From assembly GCA_945916025.1 (NCBI GenBank), contig CAMEGD010000090.1, positions 1-5,300 of the forward strand: a stretch of 5,300 bases of DNA, read 5' to 3'. Under the pieces are notes generated by a model. The model saw only the letters and a program-made list of their open reading frames with translations, was not told the origin of the DNA and made no database searches. Below, piece after piece: positions 1 through 4,616 of the stretch (positions within the stretch are counted from its first letter, which is position 1; each line of letters begins with the position of its first letter). A program made the position numbers and the translations under genes. The stretch is from an uncultured Clostridia bacterium (GTDB lineage: Bacteria > Bacillota > Clostridia > Tissierellales > Peptoniphilaceae).

Positions 1-1
1 A

Positions 2-160
2 AAACTTAAAAATAAGGGAAAGATTGAAAAAGACTTTGATGATGATTTATTAGTCTTAGAAAAGGAAAGCCTAGATATAGATACAGTAATAGCAAAGAGA
101 CAGATTATGGTTAAGGTAAAAGAACCAATAGTATTTGGAACCTTTGAACAAAATTTATAA
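2..160 (+). CDS. 3' end of an unrecognised protein gene (partial)
   Basis: One frame is open from the left edge to a TAA at 158-160 and gives the last 52 residues of a protein whose start lies outside the window. The fragment is highly charged, with an acidic patch (EKDFDDD), then a Val/Ile/Lys-rich stretch (VIAKRQIMVKVKEPIVFG), and ends FEQNL. No membrane segment, cysteine motif or catalytic signature is visible and I do not recognise the family. That the frame is real is supported by its position directly before a strong hairpin that begins one base after the stop, and by A/T-ending codons like those of the neighbouring genes. It converges on the hemolysin III gene. Confidence 0.6.
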   Translation, partial: KLKNKGKIEKDFDDDLLVLEKESLDIDTVIAKRQIMVKVKEPIVFGTFEQNL

Positions 161-207
161 AAATACTAAGACCTCTAGAGAAAATATCTTTAGAGGTCTT
201 AGTATTT
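161..207. terminator. shared convergent terminator hairpin
   Basis: Perfect 17-bp arms (161-177 and 191-207) extend inward by four more pairs including one G-U, leaving a loop of about 5 nt. On the minus strand the hairpin is followed by a T-rich run (TTATAAATTTT), so it should terminate the hemolysin III transcript. On the plus strand the trailing sequence is ATAAAAAG, a poorer U-tract, so termination of the left-hand gene would rely mostly on stem strength. The outer end of the right arm overlaps the hemolysin III stop codon (206-208). Confidence 0.85.
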
Positions 208-853
208 ATAAAAAGAAGTAAAATCCATTAAAGTGCACTATAGCAGCACCTAAAACAAAAAGATGCCATATAAAGTGGTTGTATTTAAATCTTTGGCTCT
301 TATAAAAGATGGTTCCAAGGGTATAAAGGACTCCCCCTAAAATTATAAGTACAAGTAACATTATAGAACCATGGTCTAGGATAGGCTTAATTAGAAATAT
401 TCCTAGCCATCCCATGGAAATATATGTGATTAGGGACACAACCTTTGTCTTATCGAACCTATCATAAGTAAAAATCTTAAAAACAGTTCCAAATATAGCA
501 ATAGCCCATACTAAAGAAATAAAGACTATCCTGAAGATCCCCTGGGTTAGCAAAAGCACTAAGGGAGTAAAGGACCCTGCAATAAAATAATAAATAGAAA
601 TATGATCAAAAACCCTTAACTTCTTCTTTAGGTTCTGAAAAGGAACAGCATGATATATAGTTGAAGCTAAAAATAAGAGTATAAAAGACCCACCATAAAT
701 AGAAAAGGCCAAAATACTTAAAGGACTTGTATTTAGGTTTTTAATAATAAGCATTACCAGAAATACAATCCCTAAAATAATCCCAATCCCGTGGGATATA
801 GAATTTGTAATCTCTACCTTTAAAAAATCCTTATCAAAATCATGCTTTTTCAT
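206..853 (-). CDS. hemolysin III / TrhA family seven-helix membrane protein (PAQR superfamily)
   Basis: The product has 215 residues, typical of bacterial hemolysin III family proteins (YqfA/TrhA, Pfam HlyIII), which belong to the PAQR superfamily with the adiponectin receptors. The N-terminal ITNSISHGIG (about 16-24) matches the family opening. Metal-site motifs are visible: S64-x3-H68 in the second helix, D83-H84 before the third, and H193-x3-H197 in the last. About seven hydrophobic segments can be drawn: 22-37, 44-66, 86-103, 107-127, 138-157, 163-182 and 194-213. The family is known as integral membrane proteins of the PAQR zinc fold; the E. coli member was linked to membrane energetics/fluidity, and the 'hemolysin' name is historical. 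The start is supported by GGGGG (860-864) six bases upstream of the ATG. It is a single-gene unit, with a TATAAT at 873-878 and a strong terminator. Confidence 0.92.
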   Translation of the reverse strand: MKKHDFDKDFLKVEITNSISHGIGIILGIVFLVMLIIKNLNTSPLSILAFSIYGGSFILLFLASTIYHAVPFQNLKKKLRVFDHISIYYFIAGSFTPLVLLLTQGIFRIVFISLVWAIAIFGTVFKIFTYDRFDKTKVVSLITYISMGWLGIFLIKPILDHGSIMLLVLIILGGVLYTLGTIFYKSQRFKYNHFIWHLFVLGAAIVHFNGFYFFL

Positions 854-872
854 AATTTACCCCCATAGTCTT

Positions 873-878
873 ATTATA
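873..878 (-). promoter_or_regulatory. -10 box of the hemolysin III gene
   Basis: A perfect TATAAT on the minus strand lies 20 bp before the ATG. No good -35 is present at 17 bp (GTTTTA). Initiation about 7 nt downstream would give a leader of only some 13 nt that starts almost at the ribosome binding site. Confidence 0.5.
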
Positions 879-963
879 TAGTATTTATAACTAAATAAAA
901 CTATTTTTAAAAATTAATACAATAATTATTCTATAATTGAAAGGGCACCTTCATATTAAAAGT

Positions 964-992
964 TTCACAATGAATTTATTATATAGTATACT
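964..992 (+). promoter_or_regulatory. sigma-A-type promoter of the small membrane ORF
   Basis: TTCACA (964-969, 5/6 match to TTGACA) is followed after exactly 17 bp by TATACT (987-992, 5/6 match to TATAAT). The predicted start near 999 gives a leader of about 56 nt before the ATG at 1055. The -10 box lies inside a perfect 14-bp palindrome, which suggests repressor control. Confidence 0.6.
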
Positions 993-995
993 ATA
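982..995. promoter_or_regulatory. palindromic candidate operator over the -10 box
   Basis: TATAGTATACTATA is a perfect 14-bp palindrome that covers the -10 box of the predicted promoter. The left half belongs to a 14-base direct repeat (976-989) that also occurs at 871-884 over the hemolysin III -10 region. A dimeric repressor bound here would block polymerase. The binding protein is unknown; GntR-type operators often look like this, but the assignment is inference, and A/T-rich palindromes also arise by chance. Confidence 0.4.
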
Positions 996-1054
996 AATAT
1001 ATTTTGTTTTTAGAAATTATTTTAAAGTTATTTTTAAAATAAGATGAGGTATGT

Positions 1055-1315
1055 ATGGCGATTATTATAATAGTGGTGCTATTATTTTCAGTTCTAGAAA
1101 AATATAATGAAGAAATTATTCTGTTTTGGCAGAGAACTTTTATACCAGGATTTGTTGAAATGACGGCTGAAATGTCTGAACTTAAAATAAGAATGAATTT
1201 TATCTGGAATAAGAATCTTCCTATTTTACTTATTTTATTAGTTGTTATTAATCTATATAAGGGATTTACTAGCGAGAAAAAGAAAAGGGATACTTTCAGA
1301 TTGTATAACTTTTAA
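1055..1315 (+). CDS. small hypothetical membrane protein, possibly the 5' part of a frameshifted gene
   Basis: The frame encodes 86 residues of no family I recognise. Residues 2-13 form a short hydrophobic N-terminal segment. Residues 14-50 are amphipathic and contain W25, P31 and W51. A second hydrophobic segment (54-68, LPILLILLVVINLY) precedes a strongly basic tail (K69, K75-K77, R78). The start is supported by GAGG (1046-1049) five bases upstream and by a well-spaced promoter at 964-992. The frame ends abruptly just after the basic stretch, while a second frame, already open from 1242, continues to 1469 with similar composition. The intact protein may therefore have been about 138 residues, broken near the A-rich run at 1274-1288. 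Alternatively it is a genuine short membrane peptide. The gene is flanked by minus-strand genes on both sides, so it stands alone. Confidence 0.5.
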   Translation: MAIIIIVVLLFSVLEKYNEEIILFWQRTFIPGFVEMTAEMSELKIRMNFIWNKNLPILLILLVVINLYKGFTSEKKKRDTFRLYNF

Positions 1316-1469
1316 AGATTTTTTTAAAAAATATATTAAAAGAAATGATCCTAGAAGGGATTATCCTCTAGTAGCTAGTTTTCTAGTATTATTTAACCAA
1401 TTATACAAATTATTTATAAATAAGGGTTTTTGTATATTTATGGCCCTTTATTTATTCTTATTCCCCTAG
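1242..1469 (+). pseudogene. likely 3' part of the frameshifted small membrane gene
   Basis: A second plus-strand frame overlaps the end of the preceding ORF and is shifted +1 relative to it. Its only early initiator is a TTG inside the upstream ORF with no ribosome binding site, so independent translation is unlikely. From about 1280 it reads as plausible protein: a basic segment with DFFKKYIKRNDPRRDYP, then hydrophobic VASFLVLFNQLYKLF and a C-terminal FCIFMALYLFLFP. The simplest reading is that it continues the 1055 ORF after a one-base slip in the A-rich run 1274-1288. I recognise no family. An imperfect hairpin with AAGGG (1422-1426) and CCCTT (1444-1448) lies near its end and could act as a weak terminator. 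The next stretch (1470-1588) shows no gene or clear signal. Confidence 0.35.
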
Positions 1470-1588
1470 GTCATATATTATATGATTTTATTGTATCTTA
1501 TAGAATATGGAAAAAAAGATAATTTTATTAAAAAACCACCCTTCCACTTGAATTAGCATAGGTTGGATATCTAGTTTAGACAATAGAA

Positions 1589-1610
1589 AAAGGACCCTTA
1601 TGGGCCCTTT
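1589..1610 (-). terminator. terminator of the DUF1858 gene
   Basis: Nine-base arms (1602-1610 and 1589-1597) flank a 4-nt loop, followed on the minus strand by TTTTTC if the stem's own Ts are counted. The one non-Watson-Crick position is a G-U pair in minus-strand RNA but an A-C mismatch in plus-strand RNA, so the hairpin works best for the minus strand. It lies 11 bp beyond the stop codon. Confidence 0.85.
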
Positions 1611-1621
1611 GCTAATTTATC

Positions 1622-1816
1622 TTACTTGTCTAATTCATTTAAGCTTGACATTAATTTTTCTAAATCTAAACCATGAACCATAGCTGCTTCTTCTAGTGAT
1701 TCCATTTGGCTAGAAGGACATCCCACACATCCCATTCCGTGGGACATTAGTACACCTATTGTTTCTGGATTTTGTCTAATAACATCTCCAATTAACATAT
1801 CTTTTGTAAAAGCCAT
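1622..1816 (-). CDS. DUF1858 CxxC protein (hybrid-cluster-protein-associated redox disulfide domain type)
   Basis: The product is a 64-residue soluble protein beginning MAFTKDMLIGDVIRQNPETIGVL and built from one small helical domain. C30 and C33 form a CxxC in GMGCVGCPSS, and the following ESLEEAAMVHGLD is a family hallmark. This matches DUF1858 and the 'hybrid cluster protein-associated redox disulfide' family, which occur alone or fused to redox or ScdA-like proteins. A redox-active thiol pair or metal site is inferred; the reaction is not known. The ATG at 1816 is chosen because GGGAGG (1824-1829) lies 7 bases upstream. A longer reading from a TTG at 1873 would place the start inside the -35 box and give MHIYTKMGIIK, unlike the family. 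The gene stands alone, divergent from glpK, with its own promoter and terminator. No hybrid cluster protein gene is in view. Confidence 0.9.
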   Translation of the reverse strand: MAFTKDMLIGDVIRQNPETIGVLMSHGMGCVGCPSSQMESLEEAAMVHGLDLEKLMSSLNELDK

Positions 1817-1844
1817 TATTATGCCTCCCTTCATTATTATTTTA

Positions 1845-1873
1845 ATTATACCCATTTTGGTATAGATATGCAA
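1845..1873 (-). promoter_or_regulatory. promoter of the DUF1858 gene
   Basis: On the minus strand TTGCAT (1868-1873) is followed after 17 bp by a perfect TATAAT (1845-1850). Initiation near 1838 leaves a leader of about 22 nt containing the GGGAGG site. The bases around the -10 (AAAATGGGTATAA) recur exactly upstream of the glyoxalase gene on the other strand. Confidence 0.65.
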
Positions 1874-1885
1874 GTATTTTACTTG
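1871..1885. promoter_or_regulatory. inverted repeat touching the DUF1858 -35 box
   Basis: CAAGTA-TTT-TACTTG has perfect 6-bp arms with a 3-bp centre and overlaps the -35 hexamer (1868-1873) of the minus-strand promoter. It sits in the divergent DUF1858/glpK region, where a bound regulator could affect both genes. The regulator is unknown, and short A/T-rich repeats of this kind can be chance. Confidence 0.3.
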
Positions 1886-1920
1886 GGATTAAAAAAAATT
1901 TCTTTAAAAATCCCTTTTTT
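1885..1920 (+). terminator. terminator-like hairpin in the glpK leader (candidate attenuator)
   Basis: GGGATT (1885-1890) pairs with AATCCC (1909-1914) and is followed at once by six Ts (1915-1920), in the plus orientation only. The hairpin is weak, with a 6-bp stem and an 18-nt A/T-rich loop, and ends 42 bases before the glpK ATG. In Bacillus, glp genes are known to be controlled by the antiterminator GlpP acting on leader terminators. A similar arrangement here is inference and requires transcription to start upstream of 1885. A possible extended -10 (TGGTATAGA, 1858-1866) would allow that. If transcription instead starts from the TATAAG at 1936-1941, the hairpin is not in the mRNA. Confidence 0.4.
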
Positions 1921-1962
1921 AATGATACCCTAATATATAAGAAAATAAAGGTAGGTGGACTT

Positions 1963-3453
1963 ATGGAAAATTATATTATGGCCTTTGATGCAGGAACTTC
2001 CAGTGTTAGAACGATTATTTTTGACAATAATAAAAAAGTAGTTTCAGTTGCTCAAAAGGAATTTATGCAATATTATCCAAAGCTAGGCTGGGTAGAACAA
2101 GACCCTAATGAAATTTGGTCAACACAAATAGGCACTGCTTCTGAATGTTTAAATAAGTTAGGAGCAAGTGGAGAAAATATCTGTGGTATTGGGATTACTA
2201 ACCAAAGGGAAACTACCATACTTTGGGACAAAAACACTGGAGAACCCTTATACAATGCTATAGTTTGGCAATGTAGAAGAACTTCGGATTATTGTGACCA
2301 ATTAATAAATAAGGGATACAAGGAAAAGTTTCAAGAAAAAACTGGATTAATCATAGATGCTTATTTTTCTGCAACTAAGATAAAGTGGATATTAGACAAT
2401 GTTGAAGGAGCAAGAGAAAAGGCTGAAAAAGGGGAAGTCTTGTTTGGGACTGTGGATACCTGGCTTATTTGGAAAATGACAGATAAAAAGGTCCATGTAA
2501 CTGATTATTCCAATGCTTCTAGAACTATGTTATATAATATAAATGACCTTTGTTGGGACGAAGAAATATTGGAAATACTGGATATACCTAAGTCTATACT
2601 TCCACAAGTCAGACCTTCTTCAGAAGTATATGGATATTGTAATCCTAGGTTTTTAGGAGCAAAGATTCCGATTTCTGCAGCTATTGGAGACCAACAGTCT
2701 GCCTTGTTTGGACAAGGTTGTTACGAAAAGGGAGAAGCAAAGAATACCTATGGTACTGGAGCATTTATTCTAATGAATACAGGCAAGACTCCTTTTAAAA
2801 GTACTAACGGACTAGTTTCTACCATAGCTTGGGGGCTAGGTGATGAAGTTTATTATGCCTTAGAAGGTTCTATATTTATAGCTGGATCATCAATAAAGTG
2901 GCTAAGAGACCAGCTTAGAATTATAGATGACTCTGAAGATACCGAATACCTAGCTACGAAAGTAGAAGATACTAATGACTGCTATGTGGTACCTGCCTTT
3001 ACAGGACTGGGAGCTCCATATTGGGACCAATATGCTAGGGGGACTATAGTTGGAATGACTCCAGGAGTAAATAAGTACCACATTATAAGGGCTACATTAG
3101 AATCAATAGGCTTATTATCCTACGATATAATAAAGGCGATGGAAGAAGATAGTAAGATAAATTTAAAAAATCTAAGAGTTGATGGTGGAGCTAGTAGGAA
3201 TAATTTTTTAATGGGATTTCAAGCTGATCTTATTCAAAGAGAAGTTATTAGACCAGAGTCAGTAGAGACAACTGCCTTAGGAGCAGCTAAGCTTGCTGGA
3301 CTAGCAGTAGACTTATGGGATACAGAATCTGTTAAAGAAAACAGTCAAAATGAAAAAATATTTAAACCATCTATCAAACTAGGACAAATGGAAGAAAAAA
3401 TAAATAGGTGGCACAAGGCTATAAACCTTGCAAAAGGCTGGGCCAAAGACTAA
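1963..3453 (+). CDS. glpK: glycerol kinase
   Basis: This cytoplasmic FGGY-family kinase phosphorylates glycerol with ATP to sn-glycerol 3-phosphate. Its 496 residues equal the usual full length. Family landmarks appear in order: DAGTSS (9-14, phosphate 1 loop), GWVEQDP (42-48), GITNQRETT (77-85, with substrate-binding R82-E83), IGDQQSALFGQG (241-252, catalytic base D243), NTYGTGAF (261-268), FTGLGAPYWD (346-355), DGGASRNNFLMGFQAD (407-422, adenosine-binding) and ETTALGAAKLAG (435-446). In Bacillus and enterococcal enzymes the loop before the catalytic Asp carries a histidine in HFYG/HFFG that is phosphorylated by PTS HPr. Here the corresponding stretch is NPRFLG (227-232) with Arg229, so this control is probably absent. 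The ATG follows AGGTGG (1953-1958) by four bases, with AAAGG just upstream. No glpF, glpD or glpP is nearby. No clear G/C-containing terminator follows; only an A/T-only inverted stretch is seen around 3483-3507. Confidence 0.97.
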   Translation: MENYIMAFDAGTSSVRTIIFDNNKKVVSVAQKEFMQYYPKLGWVEQDPNEIWSTQIGTASECLNKLGASGENICGIGITNQRETTILWDKNTGEPLYNAIVWQCRRTSDYCDQLINKGYKEKFQEKTGLIIDAYFSATKIKWILDNVEGAREKAEKGEVLFGTVDTWLIWKMTDKKVHVTDYSNASRTMLYNINDLCWDEEILEILDIPKSILPQVRPSSEVYGYCNPRFLGAKIPISAAIGDQQSALFGQGCYEKGEAKNTYGTGAFILMNTGKTPFKSTNGLVSTIAWGLGDEVYYALEGSIFIAGSSIKWLRDQLRIIDDSEDTEYLATKVEDTNDCYVVPAFTGLGAPYWDQYARGTIVGMTPGVNKYHIIRATLESIGLLSYDIIKAMEEDSKINLKNLRVDGGASRNNFLMGFQADLIQREVIRPESVETTALGAAKLAGLAVDLWDTESVKENSQNEKIFKPSIKLGQMEEKINRWHKAINLAKGWAKD

Positions 3454-3529
3454 TCTAAAAAACCACAAACAAAAAAATGAAAATATTTAAAAAAATTTTT
3501 TATTTTTAGTGTTTAAAATTTTATTTTTA

Positions 3530-3538
3530 TGGTATAAT
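3530..3538 (+). promoter_or_regulatory. extended -10 promoter of the large non-coding RNA
   Basis: TGG followed by a perfect TATAAT (3533-3538) forms an extended -10 element. The -35 position (TGTTTA at 3510-3515, 17-bp spacing) is weak, as is common for extended -10 promoters. The predicted start near 3544-3546 coincides with the first base-paired nucleotides of the structured RNA. Confidence 0.65.
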
Positions 3539-3543
3539 ACAAA

Positions 3544-4077
3544 TACAAGGAAGTAATAATCCTTGTAATCTTTCAAACTATACTGAGAGTGTTATAAGAA
3601 TCTATACTATTTTATTTTTGGAAGACTTTAATGTTTCCTTAAAACCTCGTATAAAGTTTTGATTTTCACAGAGGTGTTTAAATTCTATAGTAAGTGACTA
3701 GAAGATGATAATACTAAAAATTAGTTAGTAAGTTATATGTTTAAAAAGTATTAACTGTTACTTTAATAATTAAATAGCGCTAGACAGTTTATAAAAACGT
3801 GAGATAGAAGAAGTTCTATTATGGTCTAGAGAAACTTTTAGTAGTGTATAGAGACGAGATTTAATTAGGAAGTAAGATTTATCTGAACCCTATAAGTTTA
3901 AGAAGATTTATTAGAAACCTATTATAAAAGCTCTAAATAAAGACCAGAAACTAAGTTTTTAGTTTTAAGAAAGGTAAAATGGTGATTACAGCAAAAACAG
4001 TGATGCTGTATAGTTTGGAAGATATTTAAGTCGACCTTGGATTTTTAGTTAATTAATTATTCATGGTCGACTTTTTT
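3544..4077 (+). ncRNA. large structured non-coding RNA of unassigned family (about 530 nt)
   Basis: No frame of useful length is open, yet the segment has a promoter, a terminator and dense self-complementarity. A 5' hairpin (3544-3551/3560-3567) starts at the predicted transcription start. It abuts a 16-bp helix joining 3568-3583 to 4008-4023 (15 Watson-Crick pairs and one G-U) across more than 420 nt. Inside lie several possible local hairpins: 3620-3626/3633-3638, 3641-3648/3671-3679, 3804-3809/3814-3819 (GAAG loop), 3884-3888/3896-3900, 3907-3914/3919-3928 and 3948-3954/3959-3965 (7 bp). A further one, 3987-3992/4005-4010, competes for the last three bases of the closing helix. Longer-range pairings 3601-3607/3846-3852 (7 bp) and 3822-3827/3941-3946 (6 bp) are also possible. 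RNase P RNA and tmRNA are unlikely because their signature sequences are missing. Size fits the large ornate RNA classes (ROOL, GOLLD, OLE), but I cannot confirm any. A long regulatory leader for the downstream glyoxalase gene is the main alternative. Function unknown. Confidence 0.75.
4028..4077 (+). terminator. intrinsic terminator of the large non-coding RNA
   Basis: Perfect 9-bp arms AAGTCGACC (4028-4036) and GGTCGACTT (4065-4073) are followed by Ts, making a run of six T (4072-4077). The 28-nt loop is long for a terminator and contains the palindrome TTAATTAA. The stem starts four bases after the closing helix of the RNA. Confidence 0.75.
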
Positions 4078-4093
4078 GTACTTAAAAAATGGG

Positions 4094-4099
4094 TATAAG
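4094..4099 (+). promoter_or_regulatory. candidate -10 box of the glyoxalase gene
   Basis: TATAAG is preceded by AAAATGGG, giving the same 13 bases (4086-4098) as the DUF1858 promoter -10 region. No convincing -35 is seen, because the expected site falls in the T-run of the RNA terminator. A second option is TATAAA at 4107-4112. Either would allow expression independent of the upstream RNA. Confidence 0.35.
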
Positions 4100-4147
4100 T
4101 AGCCTGTATAAACAATGGTAAATGAGAAATAAAGGAGAAGTATTAAT

Positions 4148-4528
4148 ATGAAATATAAATTATTACATCTATGTCTAAGGGTTATGGACTTGGAAAAAGC
4201 TTTAGAGTTTTACATAGATGGACTAGGACTAAAAGTGACTAGAGAAAAGGACTTTCCTGAAGATGAGTTTACTTTAGTATTTTTAAGTGATGAAGATGAA
4301 AACTTTGAAATTGAACTAACTTATAACTACAATCCAGAAAAACCTTATACCATAGGAGATGGATATAGTCATTTTGCTGTTTCTGTAGAAAATTTAGAAG
4401 AATCTAGAGAAAAACACATGGAAATGGGCTATGAATGTACAGAACTAATGGGTCTACCTGGGGAAGCACCTAGGTATTACTTTGTAACTGATCCAGATGG
4501 ATACGAAGTAGAAGTTATTAGAGCATAG
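4148..4528 (+). CDS. gloA: glyoxalase I family protein (lactoylglutathione lyase-like)
   Basis: The 126-residue product is a single-chain pair of beta-alpha-beta-beta-beta modules of the vicinal oxygen chelate fold, close to the length of short bacterial GloA (about 135). All four metal ligands of E. coli-type GloA can be placed: H7 in LLHLCLRV, E56 in FEIELTYN, H75 in GYSHFAVSV and E122 in DPDGYEVEVI. GloA isomerises the hemithioacetal of methylglyoxal and a thiol cofactor, detoxifying methylglyoxal. Many low-GC anaerobes lack glutathione, so the thiol used here is uncertain, and another VOC activity is possible. The short form and the ELTYN and GDGYSH sequences resemble the nickel/cobalt-dependent class. 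AAAGGAG (4131-4137) lies 10 bases before the ATG. The gene follows the large RNA by about 70 bp and ends at its own terminator. Its proximity to glpK suggests a loose link through triose-phosphate overflow, which is inference. Confidence 0.88.
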   Translation: MKYKLLHLCLRVMDLEKALEFYIDGLGLKVTREKDFPEDEFTLVFLSDEDENFEIELTYNYNPEKPYTIGDGYSHFAVSVENLEESREKHMEMGYECTELMGLPGEAPRYYFVTDPDGYEVEVIRA

Positions 4529-4543
4529 AAAAATATAAAAAAT

Positions 4544-4571
4544 AAAATCGTCAATAGTTGGCGATTTTTTT
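4544..4571 (+). terminator. terminator of the glyoxalase gene
   Basis: An 11-pair stem (4544-4554/4558-4568) with a 3-nt loop TAG ends in a run of seven Ts (4565-4571). Its one non-Watson-Crick pair is U-G in plus-strand RNA and would be A-C on the other strand, so it is oriented for the plus strand. It lies 15 bp after the stop codon. Confidence 0.88.
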
Positions 4572-4600
4572 ATGACCTTGTAGTAAAATAATCATATAAT
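4572..4600 (+). promoter_or_regulatory. promoter of trmB
   Basis: ATGACC (4572-4577, 4/6 match to TTGACA) is followed after 17 bp by a perfect TATAAT (4595-4600). It begins immediately after the T-run of the preceding terminator. Initiation near 4607 would leave only about 10 nt before the ATG at 4617, barely including the AGGA site. Confidence 0.55.
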
Positions 4601-4616
4601 ATTTAAAGGAATGAAT

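Noticed and set aside
1242..1315. Programmed -1 frameshift joining the two small frames
   Set aside because: The second frame is +1, not -1, relative to the first, and no standard slippery heptamer with downstream structure was seen.
1817..1873. Longer N-terminus of the DUF1858 protein from a TTG at 1873
   Set aside because: The TTG is the -35 hexamer, the extension is unlike the family, and the ATG at 1816 has GGGAGG seven bases upstream.
1860..1962. Catabolite control (cre) site upstream of glpK
   Set aside because: No sequence near the TGNAANCGNNNNCA-type consensus was found.
2073..2255. 60-codon minus-strand open frame
   Set aside because: It lies wholly inside glpK on the opposite strand, has no ribosome binding site and no family resemblance; it is a shadow of glpK.
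3483..3507. A/T-only inverted repeat after glpK as a terminator
   Set aside because: It has no G or C in the stem and sits in homopolymer A and T runs, so stability would be low; not strong enough to call.
3544..4077. RNase P RNA or tmRNA as identity of the large RNA
   Set aside because: The GAGGAAAGTCC core of RNase P and the GGATTCGAC-type 5' sequence and alanine-peptide frame of tmRNA are not present.
4611..4616. Upstream ATG for trmB (two extra residues)
   Set aside because: The ribosome binding site AAAGGA directly touches this ATG; the next ATG has correct spacing and gives the family-typical start.
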